The notes beneath the pieces were generated by a model. It was not told where the DNA came from. It did not search any database and saw nothing but the letters and a program-made list of their open reading frames with translations. Shown piece after piece: positions 18,958 to 26,652 of a DNA stretch of 52,119 nucleotides. The DNA lies in NCBI GenBank assembly GCA_031265585.1, contig JAISCL010000378.1, positions 1 to 52,119 of the forward strand. Direction: 5' to 3'. Source of the DNA: Tannerella sp. Lineage in GTDB: Bacteria > Bacteroidota > Bacteroidia > Bacteroidales > Tannerellaceae. A program made the translations under genes and the position numbers. Positions within the stretch are counted from its first letter, which is position 1; every line of letters starts with the position of its first letter.

Positions 18958-18965
18958 ATAATCTG

Positions 18966-20063
18966 TTATTTAAAAATGTTTCTTTTGTAAAAGGGCAGTG
19001 CCGCGACTTCGGCCGTGACCCGCCGTCCGCGGACGTCGACGTCCAGCTGCGTGCCGGTCGCTGCCCGGCCGGCTTCTACGAGGGCCATTGCGACGGCGCA
19101 CTTCAGGAAAGGGGCGTATGTTCCGGAGGTAGTCCGCCCGACGGGCCTGTCGCCGGCATAGACCTGCTGGTTTTCGCGGGCGATTCCGCGTCCCGTCATC
19201 CGGAGTCCGACCCGCCTGATCGCGGGTTCGCCTCTTTCGATCAGCGCTTTTTTTCCGAGAAAGTCATCCTTTTCCATTTTAACGCCGAAATGAAGCCCGG
19301 TTTCGAACGGCGAGATGTTTTCGTCCATTTCGTGGCCGTAGAGGGGCATTGCCGCTTCGAGGCGGAGGGTGTCACGCGCGCCGAGGCCGCAGGGGATCAG
19401 TCCGCTGTCCCGTCCCGTTTCGAGGAGGAGGTTCCACATCGCCGGGGCGTCGTCGCTGGAAAGGTAGATTTCATAGCCTTCTTCCCCGGTGTATCCGGTT
19501 TGCGAGACGAGGCATTTCATGCCGCCGACCGGGACGTTTTCCCGGAAAGTGTAGTATCCGGCGGGAAGGGCGCTTTCCGGGGCCAGGCGGCGCAGGATTT
19601 CGCCGGCGCGCGGGCCTTGTACGGCCAGCTGCGCCACCCGGGCGGAGAGGTCTTCTACGGTGACGTCTCCGAACGTGTGCGCCTTCATCCGGGCGACATC
19701 CTTCCCGCGGTTGGCCGCGTTGACTACTACCCAGAAGGTTTCTTCGTCTATCCGGTAAACGATCAGGTCGTCCACGCATCCGCCCCGTTCGTTACACATC
19801 ACGCTGTAACGCACCCGGCCGGCCGGCAGGGACGTGAAATCGTTGGTGAGGATATAGTTGAGGTTTTTCAGGGCGTCTTTGCCCGAGAAGCGGACTTCAC
19901 CCATGTGCGAAACGTCAAACAGTCCGGCGGCTGTGCGCACGGCCGTATGCTCCGCGATAATGCCTGCCGGGTACTGCACGGGCAACAGATAGCCGGCAAA
20001 CGGGACAATAGTCCCGCCATGCGCCAGATGGCAGTCATATAATGGCGTCTTCTTTTCATTCAT
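18966..20063 (-). CDS. gcvT: Glycine cleavage system T protein (aminomethyltransferase)
   Basis: 365 residues; transfers the one-carbon unit from GcvH-bound aminomethyl to tetrahydrofolate, releasing ammonia. Motifs include [24 protein letters not shown] (with the catalytic Asp) and [12 protein letters not shown], then [12 protein letters not shown]. The start lies only 11 bases after the ftsZ stop on the same strand, with no terminator or promoter between, so the glycine cleavage genes appear to be read on from the division cluster. Confidence 0.95.
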   Translation of the reverse strand: MNEKKTPLYDCHLAHGGTIVPFAGYLLPVQYPAGIIAEHTAVRTAAGLFDVSHMGEVRFSGKDALKNLNYILTNDFTSLPAGRVRYSVMCNERGGCVDDLIVYRIDEETFWVVVNAANRGKDVARMKAHTFGDVTVEDLSARVAQLAVQGPRAGEILRRLAPESALPAGYYTFRENVPVGGMKCLVSQTGYTGEEGYEIYLSSDDAPAMWNLLLETGRDSGLIPCGLGARDTLRLEAAMPLYGHEMDENISPFETGLHFGVKMEKDDFLGKKALIERGEPAIRRVGLRMTGRGIARENQQVYAGDRPVGRTTSGTYAPFLKCAVAMALVEAGRAATGTQLDVDVRGRRVTAEVAALPFYKRNIFK

Positions 20064-20074
20064 GTGTTTACTGT

Positions 20075-21397
20075 TTAAAAATCTATGACTACAGCGCCGC
20101 CGGCATTCGCGCTGCCGGCCGGTGTTGCCGTTTTCGCGGTTTCTTCGGGCGGTTTCCGTCTGGCGGCTATGTCTTTGGGGTTCCGGTTACAGGTCGGGTT
20201 ACTCTCAAGGTATGAGATGAAGGCGTCGTCGTCCATTTCGTCCATAGTCAGGACTACGATGCTGGAGGGCGAAACTCTTTTTATTTTCATATTCGCGCCC
20301 AGCGTTTCGACGCCATAGGCTTTCTTGACACGATCTTCGTCCTTTGCCTGCCGGCCGATCTCTTCCTGCGCTTCCAGTATGGCTTTCTTATCTTTCAGTT
20401 TCTTTATTTCGGGAACGGCGTCGAGGCCGAATCCGGTCGCGATGATCGTAAATTTCACGGCCTGTTCCGGCAGCAGCGATTCATCTATTCCATGTCCCCA
20501 AATCATTTCGATATGCCTGTCGAAACGTCCCATAAAATTGTCGGCGGATGTATTCAGTTCATCAATCTTGACGTGAGCGTCACTCCGGTATGAGACATAG
20601 AAGAGCATCCGTTTCGCATTGTAAATATCGTTATAGCTGAGTAAAGGCGAATCAAGCGCTTCCTGGATGGCATTGTCGAGACGGTTTTCGCCGTTGCCGA
20701 ACCCGTAACTCACCAGTGCAATGCCACTGTCTTTCATCGTTGTATTCACGTCGTTAAAGTCGCGGTTTATAACGCCTTTTACGGTGATGATCTCGGCAAT
20801 GCTCTTAACGGCCATCGCCAGCACTTCGTCCGGCTTTTTGAAAGCTTCGGTCACATCGCAATCGGGATAGAAATATTTCAGGCGCTCGTTATTAATGACA
20901 ATCAAGGCGTCTACATTACGGCTCATTTCTTCGACGGCGTCCAGCGCCTGGATAATGCGCGGAACCTGTTCGAAAAGGAAAGGAATCGTAACGACGCCTA
21001 CCGTAAGGATTTCTTTATCTTTCGCCATCTTGGCCAGCAGAGGGCCTGCGCCGGAGCCGGTTCCGCCGCCCATGCCTGCGGCAATAAAAGCCATTTTTGT
21101 GCCGTCTTCGAACAGTTTGCTCACTTCGGCGGAGCTTTTCTCAAACTCTTTCCTTGCATTTTCAGGCTTTCCGCCGGCGCCTAATCCTTCTCCTAATGTA
21201 ACTTTAACGGGCACATTCACCCCTTCAAAAGATTGCCTGTCCGTGTTGCAAACGGCAAAATTAACGCCAAGTATACCACATTCATACATGTAGTTTACAG
21301 CATTCACGCCGCCGCCTCCGATTCCGATTACTTTTATAATTTTAGTCGAATCCGAATCTATCGGAAAACTATATTTTATTCCTACATTTGTATCCAT
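20075..21397 (-). CDS. ftsZ: Cell division protein FtsZ
   Basis: 440-residue tubulin-like GTPase forming the Z ring. The T4 signature GMGGGTGSGAGP (about 108-119), the N-terminal IGIGGGGVNAVNYM, and the T7 segment GVINRDFNDVNTTM with its catalytic Asp are all intact. The core ends near residue 375. The C-terminal part, ESNPTCNRNPKD then a short Ala/Thr-rich linker ending GGAVVIDF, lacks the familiar DIPAFLR-type peptide of other FtsZ proteins. Its start context (26 bases around and before the ATG) is duplicated 222 bases upstream, at the start of the mini-ftsA ORF. Confidence 0.96.
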   Translation of the reverse strand: MDTNVGIKYSFPIDSDSTKIIKVIGIGGGGVNAVNYMYECGILGVNFAVCNTDRQSFEGVNVPVKVTLGEGLGAGGKPENARKEFEKSSAEVSKLFEDGTKMAFIAAGMGGGTGSGAGPLLAKMAKDKEILTVGVVTIPFLFEQVPRIIQALDAVEEMSRNVDALIVINNERLKYFYPDCDVTEAFKKPDEVLAMAVKSIAEIITVKGVINRDFNDVNTTMKDSGIALVSYGFGNGENRLDNAIQEALDSPLLSYNDIYNAKRMLFYVSYRSDAHVKIDELNTSADNFMGRFDRHIEMIWGHGIDESLLPEQAVKFTIIATGFGLDAVPEIKKLKDKKAILEAQEEIGRQAKDEDRVKKAYGVETLGANMKIKRVSPSSIVVLTMDEMDDDAFISYLESNPTCNRNPKDIAARRKPPEETAKTATPAGSANAGGAVVIDF

Positions 21398-21918
21398 ATC
21401 ATTTGTTTTTTTCTAATAATCTTCTCCAAAAAAATCCTTTCTAAAATAGTCATCATAAATACCGTCCCACGGTTTCCTCCGCCTGACGCCGTTGTCGGGC
21501 TTCTTTCTTCCTTTATTCTTTTCCTTTATATCAGCGTTCAGACTGATCGCCGGCATATAGGGAGGATTGTCAAGCCGGTCGTCCGATTCGCGAACCGGGC
21601 CTTCACCATTCGTATCCATATCATTTGTTTTTTTCTATTATTCTTCATCAAGACTCTTTTTAATATAGTCACCAAAAATATCGCGCCACGGTTTTCCCTT
21701 CGTCTTCCTGGGGGTTTTTTTCACTTTTTCCTTTTTCTTTTGATCCTCTTCCTTTACATCAGCGTTGACGGCTGCCGTTTCCTTCTGTTCCGGTTCCGGT
21801 TCCGGTTCTGCAAAGGGAGGCGAAACGCAGGATTCCGTTCCTTTGAGCATCAGACTGATCGCCGGCATATAGAGAGGATTGCCAAGCCGGTCGTCCGATC
21901 CGTGAACCGGGCCTTCAC
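21390..21918 (-). repeat. Imperfect tandem duplication of the ftsA 3' end and ftsZ start context
   Basis: Two blocks occur twice in the same order. Block 1 is 68 bases, at 21539-21606 and 21851-21918, with four differences; it codes for the last strand/helix of the FtsA core. Block 2 is an identical 26-base segment at 21390-21415 and 21612-21637, covering the first codons of ftsZ (or of the mini-ORF) and the preceding spacer. Sequence between the blocks is diverged and about 90 bases shorter in the ftsZ-proximal copy. The simplest history is one duplication followed by deletion and drift. Confidence 0.9.
21413..21619 (-). CDS. 68-residue partial duplicate of the FtsA C-terminus (mini-FtsA)
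   Basis: Starts MDTNGEGPVRESDDRLDNPP. Residues 1-4 equal the start of FtsZ (MDTN); from Glu6 on it matches FtsA from residue 347: EGPVRESDDRLDNPPYMPAI against EGPVHGSDDRLGNPLYMPAI (18 of 22 identical through the following SL). A 28-residue Pro/Glu-rich part of the FtsA linker is missing. It then continues NADIKEKN and ends RRKPWDGIYDDYF, like the FtsA tip GKPWRDIFGDYI, the presumed amphipathic membrane-binding helix. It lies 18 bases after ftsA and 15 before ftsZ, in frame and with a good ATG. It lacks the ATPase core, so it could at most bind membrane or a partner; it may equally be decaying. Confidence 0.55.
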   Translation of the reverse strand: MDTNGEGPVRESDDRLDNPPYMPAISLNADIKEKNKGRKKPDNGVRRRKPWDGIYDDYFRKDFFGEDY

Positions 21919-22954
21919 AGATAGCCGAATGACGGACTTTCACTTTGCATTTGTCCCGGATCAGTTCGGGCAGGCCTTTAAGTTCCACCGCACATCCTGC
22001 GAGAACGATTCCCGAACCTAACGATTTGAGTTCCGTCACCTCGCTGATGCGGGCATAGACGTTTTCAACGATTTCTTTCGCGCGTCCTTCTATGACGGCG
22101 TTCAAATCGTTTATTTCTATTTTCCGGTCCATATTTACCGAAATGGACTCGCCTTCGTCTTCCTTGCGCACAATGGCGCTTCCATGTTCTTTTTTCAGGT
22201 TTTCAGCTTCGGCCTCCGTCAACTGTAAGGACACAATATCGCGGGTGATCAGGTTGCTTCCCAGCGGGATGACCGACATGTGCAGCAGATCGCTGTCCTT
22301 ATAAACGGAAACGGAGGTCACACCGGCGCCAAAATCCACCAGCGCGCATCCCAGTTCCTTTTCTTCCCTGCTCAGCATGGCGTCTGCCAGCGCAAGGGGA
22401 GTGACCATGATTCCTGCAATTTCTTTGTCCATGCGATCCCGGATACTGTTGTGGATGTCCCGGCGGATGGAACTGCGCCCGATCACCAGCTTGTAGCGCG
22501 CTTCAAACCGTTTACACGGCACGCCGACCGGCTTCGTTTCCCGGCGTCCGTCCAGGTAATAGACCGCCGGCGCGGTATCCAGGGCGTCCAGCAGGTCGGG
22601 TTTATTTTTTTCGCACCGTTCCTTCAATTCTTTTATGTCGTCTTTCGTGACGACGGCTCCTTCCGCGATCTCCTTGCTCTCGACATGATCGATCGTCCGG
22701 AGAGACTGTCCGCCGACTCCGATATACACCTTGTCTATATACCCTCCTTTCAGGTGGCTTTCCAGTTTGTTTACAAGACGACCGGCACGGTCTGCCGTAT
22801 CATCCAGGTTGTGGATGTTGCCCCTGCGCATGCATGATAACGGGGTCTCCATTTCACAGGCAACGATGGTAAACGTTCCGTCTGCATTTTTCTCTCCGAC
22901 AATCCCTGTCATGTGGGATGTCCCCAAATCAATCGCTACAATAAAATCCGTCAT
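21638..22954 (-). CDS. ftsA: Cell division protein FtsA
   Basis: 438-residue actin-like protein tethering FtsZ to the membrane. The phosphate-1 motif is AIDLGTSHMTGIVG (residues 7-20), with phosphate-2 in ALVDFGAGVTSVSVYKDSDL and the adenosine motif in LGSGIVLAGCAVELKGL. The core ends near residue 370, followed by a 70-residue extension rich in Glu, Pro and Lys and a C-terminal KPWRDIFGDYIKKSL, which fits an amphipathic membrane-targeting helix. Overlaps ftsQ by four bases. The C-terminal coding part is duplicated just downstream. Confidence 0.94.
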   Translation of the reverse strand: MTDFIVAIDLGTSHMTGIVGEKNADGTFTIVACEMETPLSCMRRGNIHNLDDTADRAGRLVNKLESHLKGGYIDKVYIGVGGQSLRTIDHVESKEIAEGAVVTKDDIKELKERCEKNKPDLLDALDTAPAVYYLDGRRETKPVGVPCKRFEARYKLVIGRSSIRRDIHNSIRDRMDKEIAGIMVTPLALADAMLSREEKELGCALVDFGAGVTSVSVYKDSDLLHMSVIPLGSNLITRDIVSLQLTEAEAENLKKEHGSAIVRKEDEGESISVNMDRKIEINDLNAVIEGRAKEIVENVYARISEVTELKSLGSGIVLAGCAVELKGLPELIRDKCKVKVRHSAICEGPVHGSDDRLGNPLYMPAISLMLKGTESCVSPPFAEPEPEPEQKETAAVNADVKEEDQKKKEKVKKTPRKTKGKPWRDIFGDYIKKSLDEE

Positions 22955-23697
22955 AACTCTGTCTTTTTACTTTTTGTGCATACAATCTGATTCCTATACT
23001 TCAAATTTATAACACTGTACTTTTCCCATCCCATTTTGGGTATGACCTGTTCATAGAACAGGCGCAAGCGCTTCAATTTATTTTCATAATTATCCAAACT
23101 CCCGACTATAATCCGGTGATTCCCTATGCGCGGAACAAGCTCTATATCCTGCTCCGAGCGGATATAAATCTGTTCTATCTGGTCATCCCAGAAGTCATCT
23201 TTCTGCAAAAACAGGGCAAATCTATACAAGTCGCCCGTGGCAAATGATTTTTCGATATTCCCGCTTGCAACGGGTACATAAATCGCCTGTCCCAATACCG
23301 CGGACATCGTCCGGCCCGTTTTGTCGATATAATAGCTCCCTCCGGCACTAAAGACGCGCAATATAGGCATTTTTTGCGAAATCACAATTTTTATTTTACC
23401 CGAAACCGTCCGGAAGACTTCCGCCTTTTCTACGATATCATTCTTCAGCAGGGCATTTTCGATCGCATTTGTATTTATTTCACGGCTGTTTTTGTTCAGC
23501 GGATAGAGGTTCGCTCTTTTCAGACCGGCCACCACGTCTTTTTCTTTCAGGAAATGTTTTTCAAGGCTGTCGGCAATGACCACTTCCACGCTCTTACAGG
23601 GCCGGTTGTCCTCCCTCCTGTCCGTAAGGAAAAAAGCAGCGGCCAGAATATACGCGGCCAGCAGGGTGGCAAAGATGATATACAGGATCTTTTTCAT
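22951..23697 (-). CDS. ftsQ: Cell division protein FtsQ
   Basis: 248 residues: a short cytoplasmic N-terminus, one membrane helix (about 4-26, IIFATLLAAYILAAAFFL), then a POTRA-like domain (about 38-110, with VADSLEKHFLKEKDVVAGL). The C-terminal part carries the weakly conserved FtsQ beta domain. Identification rests partly on position between murC and ftsA, where FtsQ is expected, and on the topology. It would link early and late divisome proteins in the periplasm. Confidence 0.85.
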   Translation of the reverse strand: MKKILYIIFATLLAAYILAAAFFLTDRREDNRPCKSVEVVIADSLEKHFLKEKDVVAGLKRANLYPLNKNSREINTNAIENALLKNDIVEKAEVFRTVSGKIKIVISQKMPILRVFSAGGSYYIDKTGRTMSAVLGQAIYVPVASGNIEKSFATGDLYRFALFLQKDDFWDDQIEQIYIRSEQDIELVPRIGNHRIIVGSLDNYENKLKRLRLFYEQVIPKMGWEKYSVINLKYRNQIVCTKSKKTEL

Positions 23698-23700
23698 CGC

Positions 23701-25107
23701 TTATCCGTATTTTTTGTTTAACAGTTCCGTTACCGGTTCCACAAACCGGTCTATATCGCCGGCTCCGAGCGTGAGAAGGACGTCCGGGTCTTCTTCCTGC
23801 AGGAGGTTTATCAGTTCGTCTTTCGGGCAAAGTATTTTATCCCGGACGGTCACTTTGTCAAAGATCAGTTTTGAAGTGACGCCGGGAAGCGGTTCCTCGC
23901 GCGCCGGATAGATATCAAGCAGGATCAGCCTGTCCAGCAAAGAGAGCGCCGAAGCAAACGCATCTGCAAAATCACGCGTACGCGAATACAGGTGAGGCTG
24001 GAACACGCCTGTGACTTTACGCCCCCTGTACAGCTCCTTCACCGACAGGATGCAGCTTTCCAGTTCCCGGGGATGATGCGCATAGTCGTCAATGTATACG
24101 ATATTCGCCTTCTTCACCCGGAAGTCAAAGCGGCGCTGCACGCCGGCAAAGGATCGCATGGCCGCACGCATCTCGCCGGCCGTCACGCCGTTCAGCCCGG
24201 CCATCGCCATCGCCGCAATGCCGTTTTCGACATTCGTCCGGACGGGAACGCCCAGCCGGACATCTTCCAGGCAAAGTCCGGGCGATACAAAATTAAAACA
24301 GACTTCCCCATTCCCCACCCGAATCTGCTCCGCATGAAAATCAGCGGCCGGATCGGAAGCGGAATAGGTATACAGCCGGACGCCGGACTGCAGGCGGGGC
24401 GTTACTTCAATCCCCTTTTTCATGAGCAGGACGCCTCCGGGACGGATCAGGGATGTGAACTTTTCAAAACTCTCGCGATAGGCCTGCGGAGTGCCGTAAA
24501 TATCCAGATGATCCGGATCGGCGGATGTGATGACCGCCATATAAGGGGTTAGAAAATGAAAGGAACGGTCGTATTCATCCGCTTCGACAACCGTCAGGTC
24601 GCTCCGTTCCGAAAGCATCAGGTTGCTGTCACAGTTTTTAAGTATGCCGCCCAGGAAGGCGTTGCAGTCTACTTCCGACTGCCGGAGGAGATGCGCCGTC
24701 ATGGACGACGTGGTTGTCTTTCCATGCGTTCCCGCAATGCACAGTCCCCGCGATGCGTCCGTTATAAGCCCGAGCGCCTGGGAACGCTTCAATACTTCAA
24801 AGCCGTTCGTGCGAAACCAGGTCAGTTCCTTATGCGAGGCCTGTACAGCCGGCGTATAAACCACCAGCGTGGTCCGCCTGTCCCGAAATTCTTCGGCTAT
24901 GCAGGCTTCATCGTCTTCATAGTGGATGGCGGCCCCTTCGGAAATCAGTTTTTCCGTCAGGGCGGAAGGCGTGCGGTCATACCCGGCCACGCGCTTTCCC
25001 CGGGCCAGGAAATAGCGTATCAGGGCGCTCATTCCGATCCCTCCCGCACCTGCAAAATAGACTGATTTTACATCCTCTACCGCTCTCTTTCCGTTATTTT
25101 CATTCAT
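23701..25107 (-). CDS. murC: UDP-N-acetylmuramate--L-alanine ligase
   Basis: 468-residue Mur ligase adding L-Ala to UDP-MurNAc. The N-terminal domain begins YFAGAGGIGMSALIRYFL; the P-loop is CIAGTHGKTTTSSM (about 117-130), then VEADEYDRSFHFL and DDYAHHPREL. The HGKTTT form and the GIGMS motif separate MurC from MurD/E/F. It overlaps murG by four bases; ftsQ starts three bases after its stop. Confidence 0.95.
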   Translation of the reverse strand: MNENNGKRAVEDVKSVYFAGAGGIGMSALIRYFLARGKRVAGYDRTPSALTEKLISEGAAIHYEDDEACIAEEFRDRRTTLVVYTPAVQASHKELTWFRTNGFEVLKRSQALGLITDASRGLCIAGTHGKTTTSSMTAHLLRQSEVDCNAFLGGILKNCDSNLMLSERSDLTVVEADEYDRSFHFLTPYMAVITSADPDHLDIYGTPQAYRESFEKFTSLIRPGGVLLMKKGIEVTPRLQSGVRLYTYSASDPAADFHAEQIRVGNGEVCFNFVSPGLCLEDVRLGVPVRTNVENGIAAMAMAGLNGVTAGEMRAAMRSFAGVQRRFDFRVKKANIVYIDDYAHHPRELESCILSVKELYRGRKVTGVFQPHLYSRTRDFADAFASALSLLDRLILLDIYPAREEPLPGVTSKLIFDKVTVRDKILCPKDELINLLQEEDPDVLLTLGAGDIDRFVEPVTELLNKKYG

Positions 25108-26210
25108 CTCCTGTCTATTATTTTCATCATTTCATCCACAATTCTTTCCGCGCTGTTATGCTGGGCAAACAGGACGATGTTTTCACTCAGGGAACGTAAC
25201 TGTTCTTCATCGGCGATCCATTTTATTGCCGTGGGAACCAGCTGTTCTTCCGCCACGCTGTCCGGCAAGAGAACGGCCGCGCCGTTATCCGACAGCGCCC
25301 GGGCGTTTTTTGTCTGGTGATCTTCCGCTACATTCGGGGAAGGCGCCAGGATGGCCGGCTTTTTCAAAAGGCACAATTCCGAGATGGTTCCCGCTCCGGC
25401 CCGTGAAACAACCAGGTCGGCAGCGGCATACGCATAATCCATGCGCGGGATAAAATCCGAGACCCAAAGGCCTTCGTACCGCCTGCCCTTCAGTTCTTCC
25501 CGGACGGTATCGTAATAAGACCGTCCGGTTTGCCATATCACCTGGATGCCGGCGCTTATCAGCGATTCCAGCCCCTTATGCACGCCACGGTTGACCGTCT
25601 GCGCGCCAAGGCTTCCTCCCGTCACCAGCAGTATCGGCTTTCCGGCCTTCAGTCCGAAGTAATCCAGGACTTCGGAATCCCTCTCCCTTACCGTTTCAAG
25701 CTCTTTCCGGACAGGGTTGCCTGTTATGACGATGCGATCCGGAGGGAAAAACTTCTGCATCCCCCGGTATGCCACGCAAACTTTAGAGGCGCGCTTTGCA
25801 AGCAGCCTGTTTGTGATCCCGGCATACGAATTTTGCTCCTGGATCAGTATCGGGATCTGAAGCGACGAGGCCATCCACAGCGTGGGGCCGCTTGCATAGC
25901 CGCCGACCCCGACTGCCACATCCGGCTTAAAGTCGCGGATCATCTTCCGGGCTAACCGAAGACTTCGGGCCAGTTTCACAAGAACACCCGCATTCTTCAG
26001 TTTCTGCGCACGGTTAAAACCGCTTACCGGCAGGCCGATGATCTTATATCCCGCCTCCGGCACACGTTCCATCTCCATCCGGTCTTCCGCTCCGATAAAC
26101 AGGATGTCCGCATCCGGAAAGCGCATCCGGATCTCATTTGCTATTGAAACGGCAGGAAAGATATGTCCTCCCGTTCCGCCTCCGCTGATAATTACTCTAA
26201 GACTGTCCAT
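25104..26210 (-). CDS. murG: UDP-GlcNAc transferase MurG (lipid II synthase)
   Basis: 368-residue GT28 glycosyltransferase that adds GlcNAc to lipid I at the inner face of the membrane. The N-terminal glycine loop ISGGGTGGHIFPAVSIA and GVGGYASGPTLW, LIQEQNSYAGITNRLL and VSRAGAGTISELCLLKKP are hallmark MurG segments. It is separated from ftsW upstream by 442 bases filled with a 41-base array; from here on genes are tightly packed again. Confidence 0.95.
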   Translation of the reverse strand: MDSLRVIISGGGTGGHIFPAVSIANEIRMRFPDADILFIGAEDRMEMERVPEAGYKIIGLPVSGFNRAQKLKNAGVLVKLARSLRLARKMIRDFKPDVAVGVGGYASGPTLWMASSLQIPILIQEQNSYAGITNRLLAKRASKVCVAYRGMQKFFPPDRIVITGNPVRKELETVRERDSEVLDYFGLKAGKPILLVTGGSLGAQTVNRGVHKGLESLISAGIQVIWQTGRSYYDTVREELKGRRYEGLWVSDFIPRMDYAYAAADLVVSRAGAGTISELCLLKKPAILAPSPNVAEDHQTKNARALSDNGAAVLLPDSVAEEQLVPTAIKWIADEEQLRSLSENIVLFAQHNSAERIVDEMMKIIDRR

Positions 26211-26238
26211 TTAAGATAACATATATAATAATCATTTG

Positions 26239-26566
26239 CCAAAACAAAAATTGGGGAAACGTGAATCCGACTGTTTTGGCCAAAACAAAATTTGGGGAAA
26301 CGTGAATCCGACTGTTTTGGCCAAAACAAAAATTGGGAAAGCATGAATCCGACTGTTTTGGCCAAAACAAAAATTGGGGAAGCATGAATCCGGCTGTTTT
26401 GGCCAAAACAAAATTTGGGGAAGCATGAATCCGACTGTTTTGGCCAAAACAAAATTTGGGAAAGCATGAATCCGACTGTTTTGGCCAAAACAAAAATTGG
26501 GAAAGCATGAATCCGGTTGTTTTGGCCAAAACAAAATTTGGGGAAACATGAATCCGACCTGTTCTG
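26239..26566. repeat. 41-bp palindromic tandem array (8 units) between ftsW and murG
   Basis: Eight units in exact 41-base register start at 26239, 26280, 26321, 26362, 26403, 26444, 26485 and 26526. Each begins CCAAAACA and ends TGTTTTGG (the last end is degenerate), so every junction makes the perfect 16-base palindrome TGTTTTGGCCAAAACA. The 25-base interior is nearly constant, varying between AAAATT and AAATTT, three or four G, AC/GC before RTGAATCC, and GAC/GGC/GGT at the end. No CRISPR logic: interiors are not diverse. The period is about four helical turns. All three minus-strand frames stay open across it. The remainder of the 442-base gap (26567-26652) shows nothing I recognise. Confidence 0.95.
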
Positions 26567-26652
26567 TCAAAACCGGTTTCGGTTACTCGCCGTACAGGTT
26601 CGGAATATCCCACACATCCGGAAACGGTTATATTCTGTTTGTTTCGCATCCC

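Noticed and set aside
17060-18961. Long plus-strand open frame of over 600 codons opposite gcvPA and gcvH
   Set aside because: It is the antisense of two strongly recognised genes in GC-rich codons; its peptide is low-complexity Arg/Gly/Val-rich with no family features.
26239-26566. CRISPR array
   Set aside because: The 16-base palindromes are regularly spaced by 25 bases, but the interiors are nearly identical rather than diverse, and no cas genes are seen.
26197-26649. 150-codon minus-strand gene across the 41-bp array
   Set aside because: All three frames are equally open because one repeat unit happens to lack stops; no start signal, and the peptide is only the repeat translated.
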